64,000 nucleotides of DNA from Pseudomonas sp. ANT_H12B (GTDB taxonomy: Bacteria > Pseudomonadota > Gammaproteobacteria > Pseudomonadales > Pseudomonadaceae). The stretch is from positions 1-64,000 of the forward strand of contig NZ_VOBI01000006.1 in assembly GCF_008369325.1 (NCBI RefSeq), read 5' to 3'. The notes below the pieces were generated by a model. That model was not told where the DNA came from. It saw nothing but the letters and a program-made list of their open reading frames with translations, and did no database searches. Below, in pieces: positions 8,308-17,556 of this stretch (position 1 is the first letter of the stretch; the number at the start of each line of letters is the position of its first letter). The position numbers and the translations under genes were made by a program.

Positions 8308-11300
8308 ATGTCGCTGTCCAGCGGGCTGATCGCCGCCGTCGCCCTGGCCTATATGGCCATCATGTTCGCCATCGCCTTCTACGGTGACCGTCGCAGCACA
8401 CCGTTGCCACCGCGGGTGCGCGCGTGGGTGTACAGCCTGTCGCTGGCGGTCTATTGCACCAGCTGGACCTTTTTTGGCGCCGTAGGCCAAGCCGCCGAAC
8501 AACTCTGGTCTTTCCTGCCGATCTACCTCGGGCCGATCCTGCTGCTGGTGTGCGCGCCGTGGGTCCTGCAAAAAATGGTGATGATCAGTAAACAGGAGAA
8601 CATCACCTCAATTGCCGACTTTATCGCTGCGCGTTACGGCAAATCCCAGTCGCTGGCGGTGGTGGTGGCGCTGATCTGCCTGGTCGGCGTGCTGCCCTAC
8701 ATCGCGCTGCAACTCAAAGGCATCGTGTTGGGGGTGAACCTGTTGATCGGCGCCGGTGCCGACGCTATGGGTACTCGCGCCCAGGACACAGCGTTGATCG
8801 TATCGCTGGTACTGGCGCTGTTCACCATCGTCTTCGGTACCCGCAACCTCGACGCCACGGAACACCACCGCGGCATGGTGCTGGCGATTGCGTTCGAGTC
8901 GCTGGTCAAGCTGTTTGCGTTTCTCGCCGTCGGCGCGTTCGTCACCTACGGCCTCTACGACGGTTTCGAAGACCTGTTCGACCAAGCCATGCTCGCACCG
9001 CGTCTCGAAGAATACTGGAAAGAAACCATCAACTGGCCCTCGATGGTGGTCCAGACCGGCGTGGCCATGATGGCGATCATCTGCCTGCCCCGGCAGTTCC
9101 ATGTGACCGTGGTGGAAAACATCGACCCCCAGGATTTGCGCTTGGCCAAATGGGTGTTCCCGGCCTATCTGGCGCTGGCTGCATTGTTTGTAGTACCTAT
9201 CGCCCTTGCCGGTCAGATGATGCTGCCCAGCTCCGTGCTGCCGGACTCTTTTGTCATCAGCCTGCCCTTGGCCCAATCCCACCCTGCCCTGGCGATGCTG
9301 GCGTTCATCGGTGGCGCATCGGCGGCGACCGGCATGGTCATTGTCGCGAGCGTGGCGCTGTCGACCATGGTCTCCAACGACATGCTGCTGCCGTGGTTGC
9401 TGCGTCGCAATAATGCCGAGCGGCCGTTCGAAGTGTTCCGCCAGTGGATGTTGTCGGTACGCCGAGTGAGCATCGTGGTGATTCTGTTGCTGGCCTATGT
9501 CAGCTATCGCCTGCTGGGCTCGACCGCGAGCCTGGCGACCATCGGCCAGATTGCCTTCGCCGCCGTGACCCAATTGGCCCCGGCCATGCTCGGGGCGCTG
9601 TACTGGAAACAGGCCAATCGCCGCGGCGTGTTCGCCGGTCTCGCTGCCGGCACGTTCCTCTGGTTCTACACATTGATTCTGCCGATTGCGGCGCATAGCC
9701 TCGGTTTGTCACTGAACAGTTTCCCAGGCCTGGCCTGGCTGCACGGCAACCCGCTGAACCTGCCGATCACCCCGCTGACCCAAGGCGTGGTGCTGTCGCT
9801 TGCCGGTAACTTCACGCTATTTGCCTGGGTTTCGGTCCTGTCGCGCACCAGGGTTTCGGAACACTGGCAGGCCGGCCGTTTCATCGGCCAGGAAATCAGT
9901 GCCCGGCCCAGCGCCCGCTCGATGCTGTCAGTGCAGATCAACGATTTGCTGCAACTGGCCGCGCGCTTTGTCGGTGAAGAGCGCGCCCGTCAGAGCTTCA
10001 TCCGTTTCGCTTACCGCCAAGGCAAAGGCTTCAACCCGAACCAGAACGCCGACGGCGAATGGATCGCCCACACCGAACGCTTGCTGGCCGGTGTGCTCGG
10101 TGCCTCTTCGACTCGGGCGGTGGTAAAAGCCGCTATCGAAGGTCGGGAGATGCAACTCGAGGACGTCGTCCGAATCGCCGACGAAGCCTCAGAGGTGCTG
10201 CAATTCAACCGGGCGCTGTTGCAAGGAGCGATCGAGAACATCACCCAAGGCATCAGCGTGGTCGACCAGTCGCTGAAACTGGTGGCCTGGAACCGGCGCT
10301 ACCTGGAGCTGTTCAACTACCCGGACGGTTTGATCAGCGTCGGCCGACCGATTGCCGACATCATTCGCTATAACGCCGAACGCGGATTGTGTGGCCCCGG
10401 CGAAGCTGAAGTGCACGTCGCCCGCCGCCTGCACTGGATGCGTCAGGGTCGCGCTCATACCTCCGAGCGGTTGTTCCCCAATGGGCGGGTGATCGAGCTG
10501 ATCGGCAACCCGATGCCGGGCGGCGGCTTCGTCATGAGTTTCACCGACATTACTGCATTCCGCGAAGCCGAGCAGGCGCTGACCGAGGCCAACGAGGGCC
10601 TGGAACGGCGGGTCACCGAGCGGACCTACGAGCTGTCGCAACTTAACGTTGCCCTGACCGAAGCCAAGGGCACCGCCGAGTCGGCCAACCAGTCGAAAAC
10701 CCGTTTCCTGGCTGCCGTCAGCCATGACTTGATGCAACCATTGAACGCCGCGCGACTGTTTTCAGCCGCCCTTACCCATCAAGACGACGGCTTATCCGGT
10801 GAAGCGCAGAAACTGGTGCATCACCTCGACACTTCGCTGCGCTCGGCCGAGGACCTGATCAGTGACTTGCTGGACATTTCCCGCCTGGAAAACGGCAAGA
10901 TCAACCCTGATCCCAAGCCGTTCGTGCTCAATGAGTTGTTCGATATCCTCGGTGCCGAGTTCAAGGCCCTGGCCCGGGACCAAGGGCTGAAGTTCCGCGT
11001 CCGCGGCAGTACCTTGCGGGTCGATAGCGACATCAAGCTGTTGCGGCGGATCTTGCAGAACTTCCTCACCAATGCCTTCCGCTACGCCAAAGGGCCGGTG
11101 TTGCTTGGCGTTCGCCGGCGGTCGGGCGAGCTGTGCCTGGAGGTCTGGGACCGTGGCCCCGGCATTCCGTTAGATAAACAGCAGGTGATTTTCGAAGAGT
11201 TCAAACGCCTCGACAGCCATCAGACGCGCGCCGAAAAAGGCCTGGGGCTGGGGTTGGCGATTGCCGATGGATTGTGTCGCGTGCTGGGTCATACGCTGCG

Positions 11301-11778
11301 GGTACGTTCCTGGCCGGGTCGAGGCAGCGTATTCAGTGTCAGTGTGCCGTTGGCCAAGGCGCAAACCGCGACACCCGCGAAAGTCGCCGAACTCAACGGC
11401 AAACTACTCAGCGGTGCGCAGGTGCTGTGCATCGACAACGAAGACAGCATCCTGATCGGCATGAACAGCCTGCTGACCCGTTGGGGTTGTCAGGTCTGGA
11501 CGGCGCGTAACCGCGATGAATGCGCGGCGCTGCTCAGCGAAGGAGTCCGCCCGCAACTCGCGTTGGTGGATTACCACCTCGACGATGGCGAAACCGGAAC
11601 CGCGCTGATGGCATGGTTGCGAACCCGATTAGGTGAGCCTGTCCCAGGTGTGGTGATCAGTGCCGATGGACGGCCGGAGACAGTAGCCCAGGTTCATGCG
11701 GCGGGCCTGGATTACCTGGCCAAACCGGTGAAACCGGCGGCACTGAGAGCGTTGTTGAATCGGCATTTGCCGTTGTAA
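8308..11778 (+). CDS. Hybrid sensor histidine kinase with SLC5-type transporter domain
   Basis: The 1156-residue protein begins with a roughly 500-residue sodium/solute symporter-like domain with about 13 membrane helices, as in CbrA. It continues with a PAS_7 domain (about 630-750; NITQGISVVDQSLKLVAWNRRYLELF), a short coiled coil, and HisKA with H-box SHDLMQPLNAARLF (His near 804). Next are a HATPase domain with GLGLGLAIADGL, and a receiver domain (from about 1040) with phospho-acceptor Asp in LVDYHLDDG. The H-box resembles the NahK/ErcS' group. ATG 8308 follows CTGGAG. No cognate regulator gene is adjacent. It looks like the PA3271 counterpart (from memory). Confidence 0.9.
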   Translation: MSLSSGLIAAVALAYMAIMFAIAFYGDRRSTPLPPRVRAWVYSLSLAVYCTSWTFFGAVGQAAEQLWSFLPIYLGPILLLVCAPWVLQKMVMISKQENITSIADFIAARYGKSQSLAVVVALICLVGVLPYIALQLKGIVLGVNLLIGAGADAMGTRAQDTALIVSLVLALFTIVFGTRNLDATEHHRGMVLAIAFESLVKLFAFLAVGAFVTYGLYDGFEDLFDQAMLAPRLEEYWKETINWPSMVVQTGVAMMAIICLPRQFHVTVVENIDPQDLRLAKWVFPAYLALAALFVVPIALAGQMMLPSSVLPDSFVISLPLAQSHPALAMLAFIGGASAATGMVIVASVALSTMVSNDMLLPWLLRRNNAERPFEVFRQWMLSVRRVSIVVILLLAYVSYRLLGSTASLATIGQIAFAAVTQLAPAMLGALYWKQANRRGVFAGLAAGTFLWFYTLILPIAAHSLGLSLNSFPGLAWLHGNPLNLPITPLTQGVVLSLAGNFTLFAWVSVLSRTRVSEHWQAGRFIGQEISARPSARSMLSVQINDLLQLAARFVGEERARQSFIRFAYRQGKGFNPNQNADGEWIAHTERLLAGVLGASSTRAVVKAAIEGREMQLEDVVRIADEASEVLQFNRALLQGAIENITQGISVVDQSLKLVAWNRRYLELFNYPDGLISVGRPIADIIRYNAERGLCGPGEAEVHVARRLHWMRQGRAHTSERLFPNGRVIELIGNPMPGGGFVMSFTDITAFREAEQALTEANEGLERRVTERTYELSQLNVALTEAKGTAESANQSKTRFLAAVSHDLMQPLNAARLFSAALTHQDDGLSGEAQKLVHHLDTSLRSAEDLISDLLDISRLENGKINPDPKPFVLNELFDILGAEFKALARDQGLKFRVRGSTLRVDSDIKLLRRILQNFLTNAFRYAKGPVLLGVRRRSGELCLEVWDRGPGIPLDKQQVIFEEFKRLDSHQTRAEKGLGLGLAIADGLCRVLGHTLRVRSWPGRGSVFSVSVPLAKAQTATPAKVAELNGKLLSGAQVLCIDNEDSILIGMNSLLTRWGCQVWTARNRDECAALLSEGVRPQLALVDYHLDDGETGTALMAWLRTRLGEPVPGVVISADGRPETVAQVHAAGLDYLAKPVKPAALRALLNRHLPL

Positions 11779-11817
11779 TGCGCGAGGATTGAATCTTGCG
11801 GTGGCGTGACCGCCACC

Positions 11818-11899
11818 ATCGCGGGCAAGCCCGCTCCCACAGGTTTCTGTGTGGTTGCACAAATTGAGTGAACAACATACAAGCGGGCTTGCCCGCGAT
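11818..11899. repeat. REPIN (GCGGGCTTGCCCGC type)
   Basis: The 18-bp arms ATCGCGGGCAAGCCCGCT and AGCGGGCTTGCCCGCGAT lie between two converging genes, the hybrid kinase and rmuC. Confidence 0.92.
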
Positions 11900-11909
11900 G
11901 TTTTTCGGG

Positions 11910-13388
11910 TTACTCCGGCAACTCGGCCAACCCGTCCACATCCGTCATCGCCCGCTCCAGCAGATCCGCCGGCAGGCTCTTGCTCGCTCGCGCACCGAGC
12001 AGCTTGAGCTGCTCACTGCGGCTGACCAGGTTGCCACGCCCTTCTGTCAGCTTGTTGCGCGCCGAGCTGTAGGCTTTGTCCAACTGCTGTAGGCGATTGC
12101 CGACTTCATCCAGATCCTGAATGAACAACACGAACTTGTCGTACAGCCATCCCGCGCGCTCAGCGATTTCCCGGGCGTTCTGGCTCTGGCGCTCCTGTTT
12201 CCACAGGCTGTCGATGACTCGCAAAGTTGCCAACAAAGTGGTTGGGCTGACGATCACGATGTTGCGGTCGAACGCCTCCTGGAACAGCGTCGGTTCAGCC
12301 TGCAACGCGGCAGAAAAAGCCGCTTCGATCGGTACGAAGAGCAAGACGAAATCGAGGCTGTGCAAACCGTCGAGACGCTTGTAATCCTTGCCGGCCAGGC
12401 CTTTGACGTGATTGCGCAGGGACAGTACGTGCTGCTTGATGGCGATCTGGCCGATGGCATCGTCTTCAGCGGCCACATATTGCTGATAGGCCGTGAGGCT
12501 GACTTTGGAATCGACCACCACCTGCTTGTCGCCCGGTAGATAAATGATCACGTCCGGCTGGAAACGCTCACCGTCCGGGCCTTTGAGATTGACCTGGGTC
12601 TGGTACTCGCGCCCCTTCTCCAGCCCTGCGTGCTCAAGCACTCGCTCAAGAATCAGCTCGCCCCAGTTACCCTGGGTTTTCTGCCCTTTCAAGGCGCGCG
12701 TCAGGTTGGTGGCTTCGTCGCTCAGGCGCAGGTTCAGCTGTTGCAGCCGCTCCAGTTCCTTGGCCAGGGAAAAACGTTCGCGGGCTTCAGCCTGATAGCT
12801 TTCCTCGACACGTTTTTCAAAGGACTGGATGCGTTCTTTCAACGGATCGAGCAACTGACCGAGGCGTTGTTGGCTGGTTTCGGCAAAGCGCTGCTCACGC
12901 TCATCAAAGATCTTGCCCGCCAGCTCCGCGAATTGCGCACGCAGCTCGTCTCGCGAGCCTTGCAGGTCGCTGAGACGCTGCTGATGGCTTTCCTGCTGCT
13001 CACGCAGCTCGGCGTTGAGCGAGGCAGCCTGGGCGTCCAGGCGACGCAACTCAGCCTCTTTACCGGCGCGTTCGAGATTCCAGGCATGGGCGGCATCGCG
13101 GGCATCATCGCGTTCGATCTGCAGCAATTCGACTTCACGGCGCACGGCGGCCAGGTCTGCTTGCCTGGCTGCGTTGGCCTGGCCCAGATCAGCGATTTCA
13201 TCGCGGCAAGCTTCGAGTTGGACATTCAATCCATCCTGAGCCAGATGGGCTGTGGCCAGCCGCTCTTCCAGCAGCGCAGCCTCTGACTGCGTAGCGCTTG
13301 TTCGGCGCTGAAGTTGCCAGGCCAGTACCAGTAACGGCAACGCAGCGCCCGCCAGACCGAGCAATGCGCTGGTCAAGTCCATAGCCAT
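11910..13388 (-). CDS. rmuC: DNA recombination protein RmuC
   Basis: The 492-residue protein has an N-terminal membrane anchor (ALLGLAGAALPLLVLAWQLQ). A long coiled coil follows (about 30-190), then the nuclease-like RmuC domain (about 210-440), with GNWGELILERVLEHAGL, PDVIIYLPGDKQVVVDSKVSL and DFVLLFVPIEAAF. RmuC limits recombination at inverted repeats. Two in-frame ATGs two codons apart follow AGGAG; I take the first (13388), and 13382 is equally possible. Confidence 0.92.
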   Translation of the reverse strand: MAMDLTSALLGLAGAALPLLVLAWQLQRRTSATQSEAALLEERLATAHLAQDGLNVQLEACRDEIADLGQANAARQADLAAVRREVELLQIERDDARDAAHAWNLERAGKEAELRRLDAQAASLNAELREQQESHQQRLSDLQGSRDELRAQFAELAGKIFDEREQRFAETSQQRLGQLLDPLKERIQSFEKRVEESYQAEARERFSLAKELERLQQLNLRLSDEATNLTRALKGQKTQGNWGELILERVLEHAGLEKGREYQTQVNLKGPDGERFQPDVIIYLPGDKQVVVDSKVSLTAYQQYVAAEDDAIGQIAIKQHVLSLRNHVKGLAGKDYKRLDGLHSLDFVLLFVPIEAAFSAALQAEPTLFQEAFDRNIVIVSPTTLLATLRVIDSLWKQERQSQNAREIAERAGWLYDKFVLFIQDLDEVGNRLQQLDKAYSSARNKLTEGRGNLVSRSEQLKLLGARASKSLPADLLERAMTDVDGLAELPE

Positions 13389-13449
13389 AGCCACTCCTGC
13401 CAATGAAATAAAGCTTGAAGGTTAACCAAGGCGTCAGGTCTTGGACAGC

Positions 13450-13773
13450 TCAGTCTTCGATCAGACCCAGTTCCTGTTGGGCGCGCCGATCCCCGGCCCG
13501 TGCGGCCTGACGCAAAAGGTCCTGGCCAATCCGGCGATCCCGCGCATTGCCGCATTCGCGGCACATCAATTGGCCGAGACGGCTTTGCGCGGCCACGACT
13601 CCTTCACGGGCCGGTTGCTTGAGCAGCCGTCCGGCGAAGTGTTTGACGTTGGTGTTTTCACCCAGGCGCGGGCTGTCCAGCAACCACTCTGCCACGCGCA
13701 TTGAAAAGCGCTTGGGTGGGGTCACACTGGAGGATGTCGAGGTAGCAGAGACTGATACTGAGCGAAACTTCAT
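13450..13773 (-). CDS. Small Sel1-repeat-like protein
   Basis: The 107-residue basic protein contains HFAGRLLKQPAREGVVAAQSRLGQLM and DLLRQAARAGDRRAQQELG. These are two helical repeats with the A-rich pattern of Sel1/TPR-like motifs. Two cysteines (CREC) lie between them. Sel1 repeats usually mediate protein contacts; the role here is unknown. The start is uncertain: ATG 13773 gives a serine-rich leader, and ATG 13701 would begin MRVAEWLLDSPRLG. Neither has a strong ribosome binding site. Confidence 0.72.
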   Translation of the reverse strand: MKFRSVSVSATSTSSSVTPPKRFSMRVAEWLLDSPRLGENTNVKHFAGRLLKQPAREGVVAAQSRLGQLMCRECGNARDRRIGQDLLRQAARAGDRRAQQELGLIED

Positions 13774-13880
13774 AAAGCACTGTGGGGCAGATCGGAAGGC
13801 GCGCCACTCTACTCTTTTTTTCTTACAGGTAAAGCCTAAAAAAACCCTGCACGCCCGTCCTAGAGCAAGCGCTCGGGACA

Positions 13881-13899
13881 ATCCACAGAAGCTGTGGAT
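13881..13899. repeat. Inverted repeat ATCCACAG-AAG-CTGTGGAT containing a DnaA-box match
   Basis: Perfect 8-bp arms surround a 3-bp spacer. The right arm extends into a perfect DnaA box (TTATCCACA on the minus strand, 13893-13901). The left arm is a 7/9 match (CAATCCACA, 13879-13887). It lies about 110 bp upstream of the small Sel1-like gene. A role in DnaA binding is only a suggestion. Confidence 0.4.
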
Positions 13900-14656
13900 A
13901 ACTCAGTGGACAACCGCCCTTGAACTCTCGAAAAGCCCTATGGAATGGGGCTCGCAGTCAAACTGACGATTTTTTCACCAGTAAAAAAAAGCGATGTTTT
14001 TCATTGACTTAAATTTTGGTTACAGGCACCCACTGCGCTTGAAGGGAAGATGACAGTGGGGTGACAAGCTGCGTAACTTATGTGCACAAGTACCTTCGAG
14101 GCAGTTATATCGATGCACTTTTTCGGCGCATTTTTTGCCTGAGTCTGGGGATAAACCTTGGCAAACCCGTGATTCAGGCTTGTCCGGGCAGATGAACGTC
14201 GACTACCAGCGGTCGGATTTTGTGCTATTACAGTGCGGTCGGTTGGGCGCAGCCTTACCCAGGATGCCGATGGGCAGGCACTTCAGCGATCTTTTTTGCT
14301 AACACACTTCCCTTCTGCAATTCAATCCGTTAGTATCCGCAGCGTTAGTACCAAGCTGAAAGTCAATTCAGGTCGAACAAATCCCCCCGGTCAGCCTTCC
14401 CAATGGAAGCCTCCACCGACAAAGCGGGATCGACCACCTCGATGGTTTCCAGGTAAACCTTGCGCCAACACAGCCTTTGAATCGAAAGCAAAGGGTGTTG
14501 CCAGGATCACTTACTCTGACCGAACCAACCTGCAGATTGATCAGGATCTTCACCCCGGGCCCAGAACCTTTGCCCTTGATGTGTTGCCTGCCCTCCTAAG
14601 TACCTACCTGCCAGCCCAAGCGCGCCAATTTATCAGCGCTTCAAACTGGCTGCTTT

Positions 14657-14706
14657 GTTCCAGTCGGGTTCTTCGTTCGACCAACGGTGGTCGACGTCAC
14701 TGGAAC
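14657..14706 (+). other. Nested hairpin in the leader of the 76-residue gene
   Basis: The outer arms GTTCCAGT (14657-14664) and ACTGGAAC (14699-14706) enclose the inner stem TCGACCA-ACGG-TGGTCGA (14677-14694). The structure ends about 35 nt before the ribosome binding site AGGA near 14744, so it could affect translation. No known riboswitch class is recognised. Confidence 0.45.
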
Positions 14707-14753
14707 GTTTTAACTTTGCACGGTTCTTATCCGTGTCGCTTGTAGGAACACCA

Positions 14754-14984
14754 ATGACTATGTCTACTCAAATCCACACTCAGGATGCCATTCGCACCCT
14801 AACCAACGCTTTTGCACCAATGAACTGCCTGATCATGGCCGCTCGCAAAGGCTGCTTCAGCTTCACCCTGGTCAACGAACACGGCATCGCTCGTCACAGC
14901 GAACGCCTGTACCCCGATCAATACTCCAGCGCAGAGCCGCTGCAGGCCGTGATCGAGCGTACCCGTCAGGCACTGGTTGCCTGA
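14754..14984 (+). CDS. Conserved small hypothetical protein (76 aa)
   Basis: I do not recognise a family. The 76-residue product starts MTMSTQIHTQDAIRTLTNAF and contains MNCLIMAARKGCFSFTLVNE, then HSERLYPDQYSSAEPLQAVI. It looks like a small alpha/beta fold without membrane segments or signal peptide. ATG 14754 follows GTAGGAACACC; a second ATG lies two codons later. Its own rho-independent terminator follows, and a structured region precedes it, so it is probably a single-gene transcript. Confidence 0.7.
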   Translation: MTMSTQIHTQDAIRTLTNAFAPMNCLIMAARKGCFSFTLVNEHGIARHSERLYPDQYSSAEPLQAVIERTRQALVA

Positions 14985-15007
14985 TACGCCAGAAGACTGA
15001 AAACCTC

Positions 15008-15040
15008 AAAAGCCCTGCTCAAAAAGCGGGGCTTTTTATT
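15008..15040 (+). terminator. Rho-independent terminator
   Basis: AAAAGCCCTGCT and AGCGGGGCTTTTT form a stem with one G-U pair followed by a T run. It lies 24 bp after the stop codon of the 76-residue gene. Confidence 0.88.
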
Positions 15041-15258
15041 GCCCGATATTTCACTTTTCACTTCGTCCGCTTAAGCACAAACCGATATAACGGTTATAAC
15101 TCGCAGCCGGAAATATTTTAAAAACAGGCCTTTACGTCGCGAATATGACACTACACTTCAACTCAAGCGGCTTAATCCGCTTCCGGCGAGCCTGAGTCGA
15201 TCCACTGCTGCCAAAGCCCCTTCAGGTGTCGCCGCCCATTTCACGTTTCGAGGGTTTT

Positions 15259-15741
15259 ATGGGTATCGCTGCCAGCGAACTGTGCCGTTATGTGATCCGT
15301 CCGACATTGATCTATCTCGGGTGCCATAGCGCTACTGCCGAATCCCTGCTGCTAGGCATCGCCGCCAGCCAGTCAGCCCTTGGTACCGCCCTGCATGACC
15401 GCCGTGGACACGGCCTGTACCGAATCGCCGAACCCCGTCACCAGGCACTCTGGGACCATTACCTGGCACTTGACCCGGAACGCGCAAGCCTGGTCCGCGG
15501 GCTTGCCAGCCAGCATGCTTTCCTGAGTGGCCCGCACCTCGAATTGACCGTAAACCTGCGTTACGCCACAGCCATCGCCTGGCTGCTGGTAGAAGAACAG
15601 AACACCCCCCTCCCCAAAGCAGACGACTTGCTCGGAATGGCACGCATCTGGCGTCAGACCTTCCAGCCCCAAGGACGCCTGAGAGACTTCACCTATGCAT
15701 GGCAAACCTGTGTTTCATCGCTGAATCAGGTCGCCTGCTGA
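15259..15741 (+). CDS. Conserved hypothetical protein (160 aa)
   Basis: The 160-residue product starts MGIAASELCRYVIRPTLIYLGCHSATAESLLLGIAA. It contains SALGTALHDRRGHGLYRIAEPRHQALWDHYLA and a C-terminal FTYAWQTCVSSL. The motif RGHGLYRI recalls phage-like structural or lytic-accessory proteins of pseudomonads, but no phage genes are adjacent and I assign no function. ATG 15259 is chosen because the family-like segment begins there; upstream GAGGG gives a ribosome binding site. An AT-rich gap (15041-15225) with ATAACGGTTAT probably holds its promoter. Confidence 0.7.
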   Translation: MGIAASELCRYVIRPTLIYLGCHSATAESLLLGIAASQSALGTALHDRRGHGLYRIAEPRHQALWDHYLALDPERASLVRGLASQHAFLSGPHLELTVNLRYATAIAWLLVEEQNTPLPKADDLLGMARIWRQTFQPQGRLRDFTYAWQTCVSSLNQVAC

Positions 15742-15887
15742 TCCGCCATTTTCAGAAGATCGCACAACAGGTCGCGAATCTGGTTGGATTGTCCTACAAA
15801 ACCGCTCTAAATCAAGCCATACAGCCTATAGCGCTGGGACGAAAATGTTGGTAATTTTCGCCCCGGTGATCATCAGGAGTTCTAATA

Positions 15888-17150
15888 ATGAAAAAAGTAA
15901 TGCTCAAAACCACCCTCAGCCTCGCCGTTACCTTGGCATCCACCCAAATCTTCGCAAGTGGCTTTGCCCTCAACGAACAAAGCATCAGCGGGATGGGTAC
16001 AGGTTTTGCCGGGCGATCCTCATCTGCCGATGACGCATCCACCATTTTTGGCAACCCTGCCGGCATGTCTCGCCTCAAGCGCGAACAAGTGACCGGCGGT
16101 GTTGCATTTATCGATGCACACACTGACATCAGTGATGCCAGCTCCCGCCCGAATAGTGGTACCAACAAAGGTGACATGGTCCCTTTCATGGGCGTGCCCA
16201 TGGGCTACTACGTAAAGCCAATCGATGACCACTGGGCATTCGGCTTCGGCGTGTACGCTCCATTCGGCCTGGTGACCGATTATGAGACCGGCTTTGCCGG
16301 CCGTTACTTCGGCAGCAAGAGCGAAGTCAAGATCGTCACCCTCCAGCCAACCGTCAGCTACGCCTTCAACGACAAGGTTTCCATCGGTTTCGGCCCGACC
16401 ATCAACCGCATCGACGGCAAGCTGGAATCGAACCTGTCGCTCGACCCGCGCGCACCGGATGGCGAAGTCAAGATCAAGGGTGACGATACTGCGCTGGGCT
16501 ACAACGTCGGTATCCTGGTTCAAGCCACCGACAGCACCAGCGTCGGCCTGACCTACCACTCGAAAGTGAAGTACAAGCTCGAGGGTGACACCAAGGTCAA
16601 CTACGCCCTGCTCGGCCCACTGGGGAACCAGAAGTTCGACGCTTCGCTGGACATCACCACCCCTGAATCGGTCGACTTCTCGGTTACCCACAAACTGGAC
16701 GACCAGTGGACCCTCTACGCAGGCAGCACCTGGACTCGCTGGAGTCGCCTGAAAGAAATATCCGTCGAGAACGAAGGCGTTCCTGCCCCTCTGGCCGCAC
16801 GCGGCTTCGGCACCATCACCGAAGAGCAGAACTGGCACGATACCTGGGCTCACGCTATTGGCGCGTCCTACCAGTTGAACAAGCAATGGGTACTGCGTAC
16901 CGGTCTGTCCGTTGACCAGGCGCCGACCAACAACGAAAACCGCTCCCCACGCATCCCGACTGGCGATCGCACGATCTTCAGCCTGGGTGCCGGCTGGAGC
17001 CCGACCGACGACCTGACCATCGACGTGGCGTATTCGTACCTGCATGAAGAGTCGGTCAAGGTCAACGACAACAACGGCCGCCAGGCCTACGACGCCAAGT
17101 ATGAAAACTCTGCGAATGGTTTCGGTGTTGGCGCGACCTACCGCTTCTGA
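15888..17150 (+). CDS. OmpP1/FadL/TodX-family outer membrane transporter
   Basis: The 420-residue precursor has a signal peptide (cleaved after about ASTQIFASG). The FadL hatch region follows: GFALNEQSISGMGTGFAGRSSSADDASTIFGNPAGM, including the conserved NPAGM. The remainder alternates in beta-barrel style and ends in an aromatic (YRF). FadL homologues bring long-chain fatty acids or hydrophobic compounds across the outer membrane. ATG 15888 follows AGGAG. It is a single gene ending at a strong terminator, next to but opposed to the pyoverdine gene mbtH. The true ligand is not readable. Confidence 0.92.
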   Translation: MKKVMLKTTLSLAVTLASTQIFASGFALNEQSISGMGTGFAGRSSSADDASTIFGNPAGMSRLKREQVTGGVAFIDAHTDISDASSRPNSGTNKGDMVPFMGVPMGYYVKPIDDHWAFGFGVYAPFGLVTDYETGFAGRYFGSKSEVKIVTLQPTVSYAFNDKVSIGFGPTINRIDGKLESNLSLDPRAPDGEVKIKGDDTALGYNVGILVQATDSTSVGLTYHSKVKYKLEGDTKVNYALLGPLGNQKFDASLDITTPESVDFSVTHKLDDQWTLYAGSTWTRWSRLKEISVENEGVPAPLAARGFGTITEEQNWHDTWAHAIGASYQLNKQWVLRTGLSVDQAPTNNENRSPRIPTGDRTIFSLGAGWSPTDDLTIDVAYSYLHEESVKVNDNNGRQAYDAKYENSANGFGVGATYRF

Positions 17151-17188
17151 TGACTCACGGCGAGGCTGAACCTCTCGCCGCCTGAATC

Positions 17189-17226
17189 AAAAAGCCCTGC
17201 AAGTTTACGCTTGCAGGGCTTTTTCG
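17189..17226. terminator. Bidirectional rho-independent terminator
   Basis: AAAAGCCCTGCAAG and CTTGCAGGGCTTTT form a perfect 14-bp stem with T runs on both strands. It serves the FadL-type gene on plus and the mbtH-like gene on minus. Confidence 0.9.
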
Positions 17227-17268
17227 TTTTCAGACGCAGGACCTGTGATGAGTCGTACAGGCGATGAT

Positions 17269-17496
17269 TCAGTGAGTCACGGACGCCTGTTCTTCCATTT
17301 TCTGGCGCAGGCTCAGGGGGCGCATATCGGTCCAGGTTTCTTCGATGTAAGCCAGGCATTCCTTTTTCAGGCCGCTTTTGCCGACGGTGCGCCAGCCTTT
17401 TGGCACGGCTTTGTAGTCGGGCCAGATCGAGTATTGCTCTTCGTGGTTGACCACGACCTGAAAGAGGATGTCCTCGCGGTCGAATACTGACGTCAT
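17269..17496 (-). CDS. MbtH-like protein, NRPS adenylation partner
   Basis: The 75-residue product has all MbtH signatures: [21 protein letters not shown] and [18 protein letters not shown]. MbtH proteins bind adenylation domains of nonribosomal peptide synthetases and keep them soluble and active. Here the likely partner is PvdL, with other pyoverdine synthetases outside the window. ATG 17496 follows GGAGAG. The gene has its own iron-starvation promoter box (17557-17580) overlapping the stop codon of pvdH, so it can be read alone or with pvdH. It corresponds to PA2412 (from memory). Confidence 0.95.
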   Translation of the reverse strand: MTSVFDREDILFQVVVNHEEQYSIWPDYKAVPKGWRTVGKSGLKKECLAYIEETWTDMRPLSLRQKMEEQASVTH

Positions 17497-17556
17497 AGTG
17501 TCTCTCCATCGCTGTAGGGTGGGCTGCACTGCGTGCGCAGCCGGTATGTAGAAAGA

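Larger units (their letters stand above)
13774..14753. other. Gene-poor 980-bp stretch with DNA palindrome and structured leader
   Basis: No convincing coding region is visible; an open frame at 14233-14745 lacks codon bias and any recognisable motif. The stretch holds an inverted repeat of DnaA-box-like words (13881-13899), A/T runs (about 13970-14015), and a nested hairpin at 14657-14706 just before the next small gene. It could contain a small RNA gene or a long 5' leader, but I recognise none. Confidence 0.5.

Noticed and set aside
14233..14745. 170-codon plus-strand frame in the gene-poor stretch
   Set aside because: No motif, no ribosome binding site, and codon use unlike the neighbours; it overlaps the hairpin leader of the next gene.
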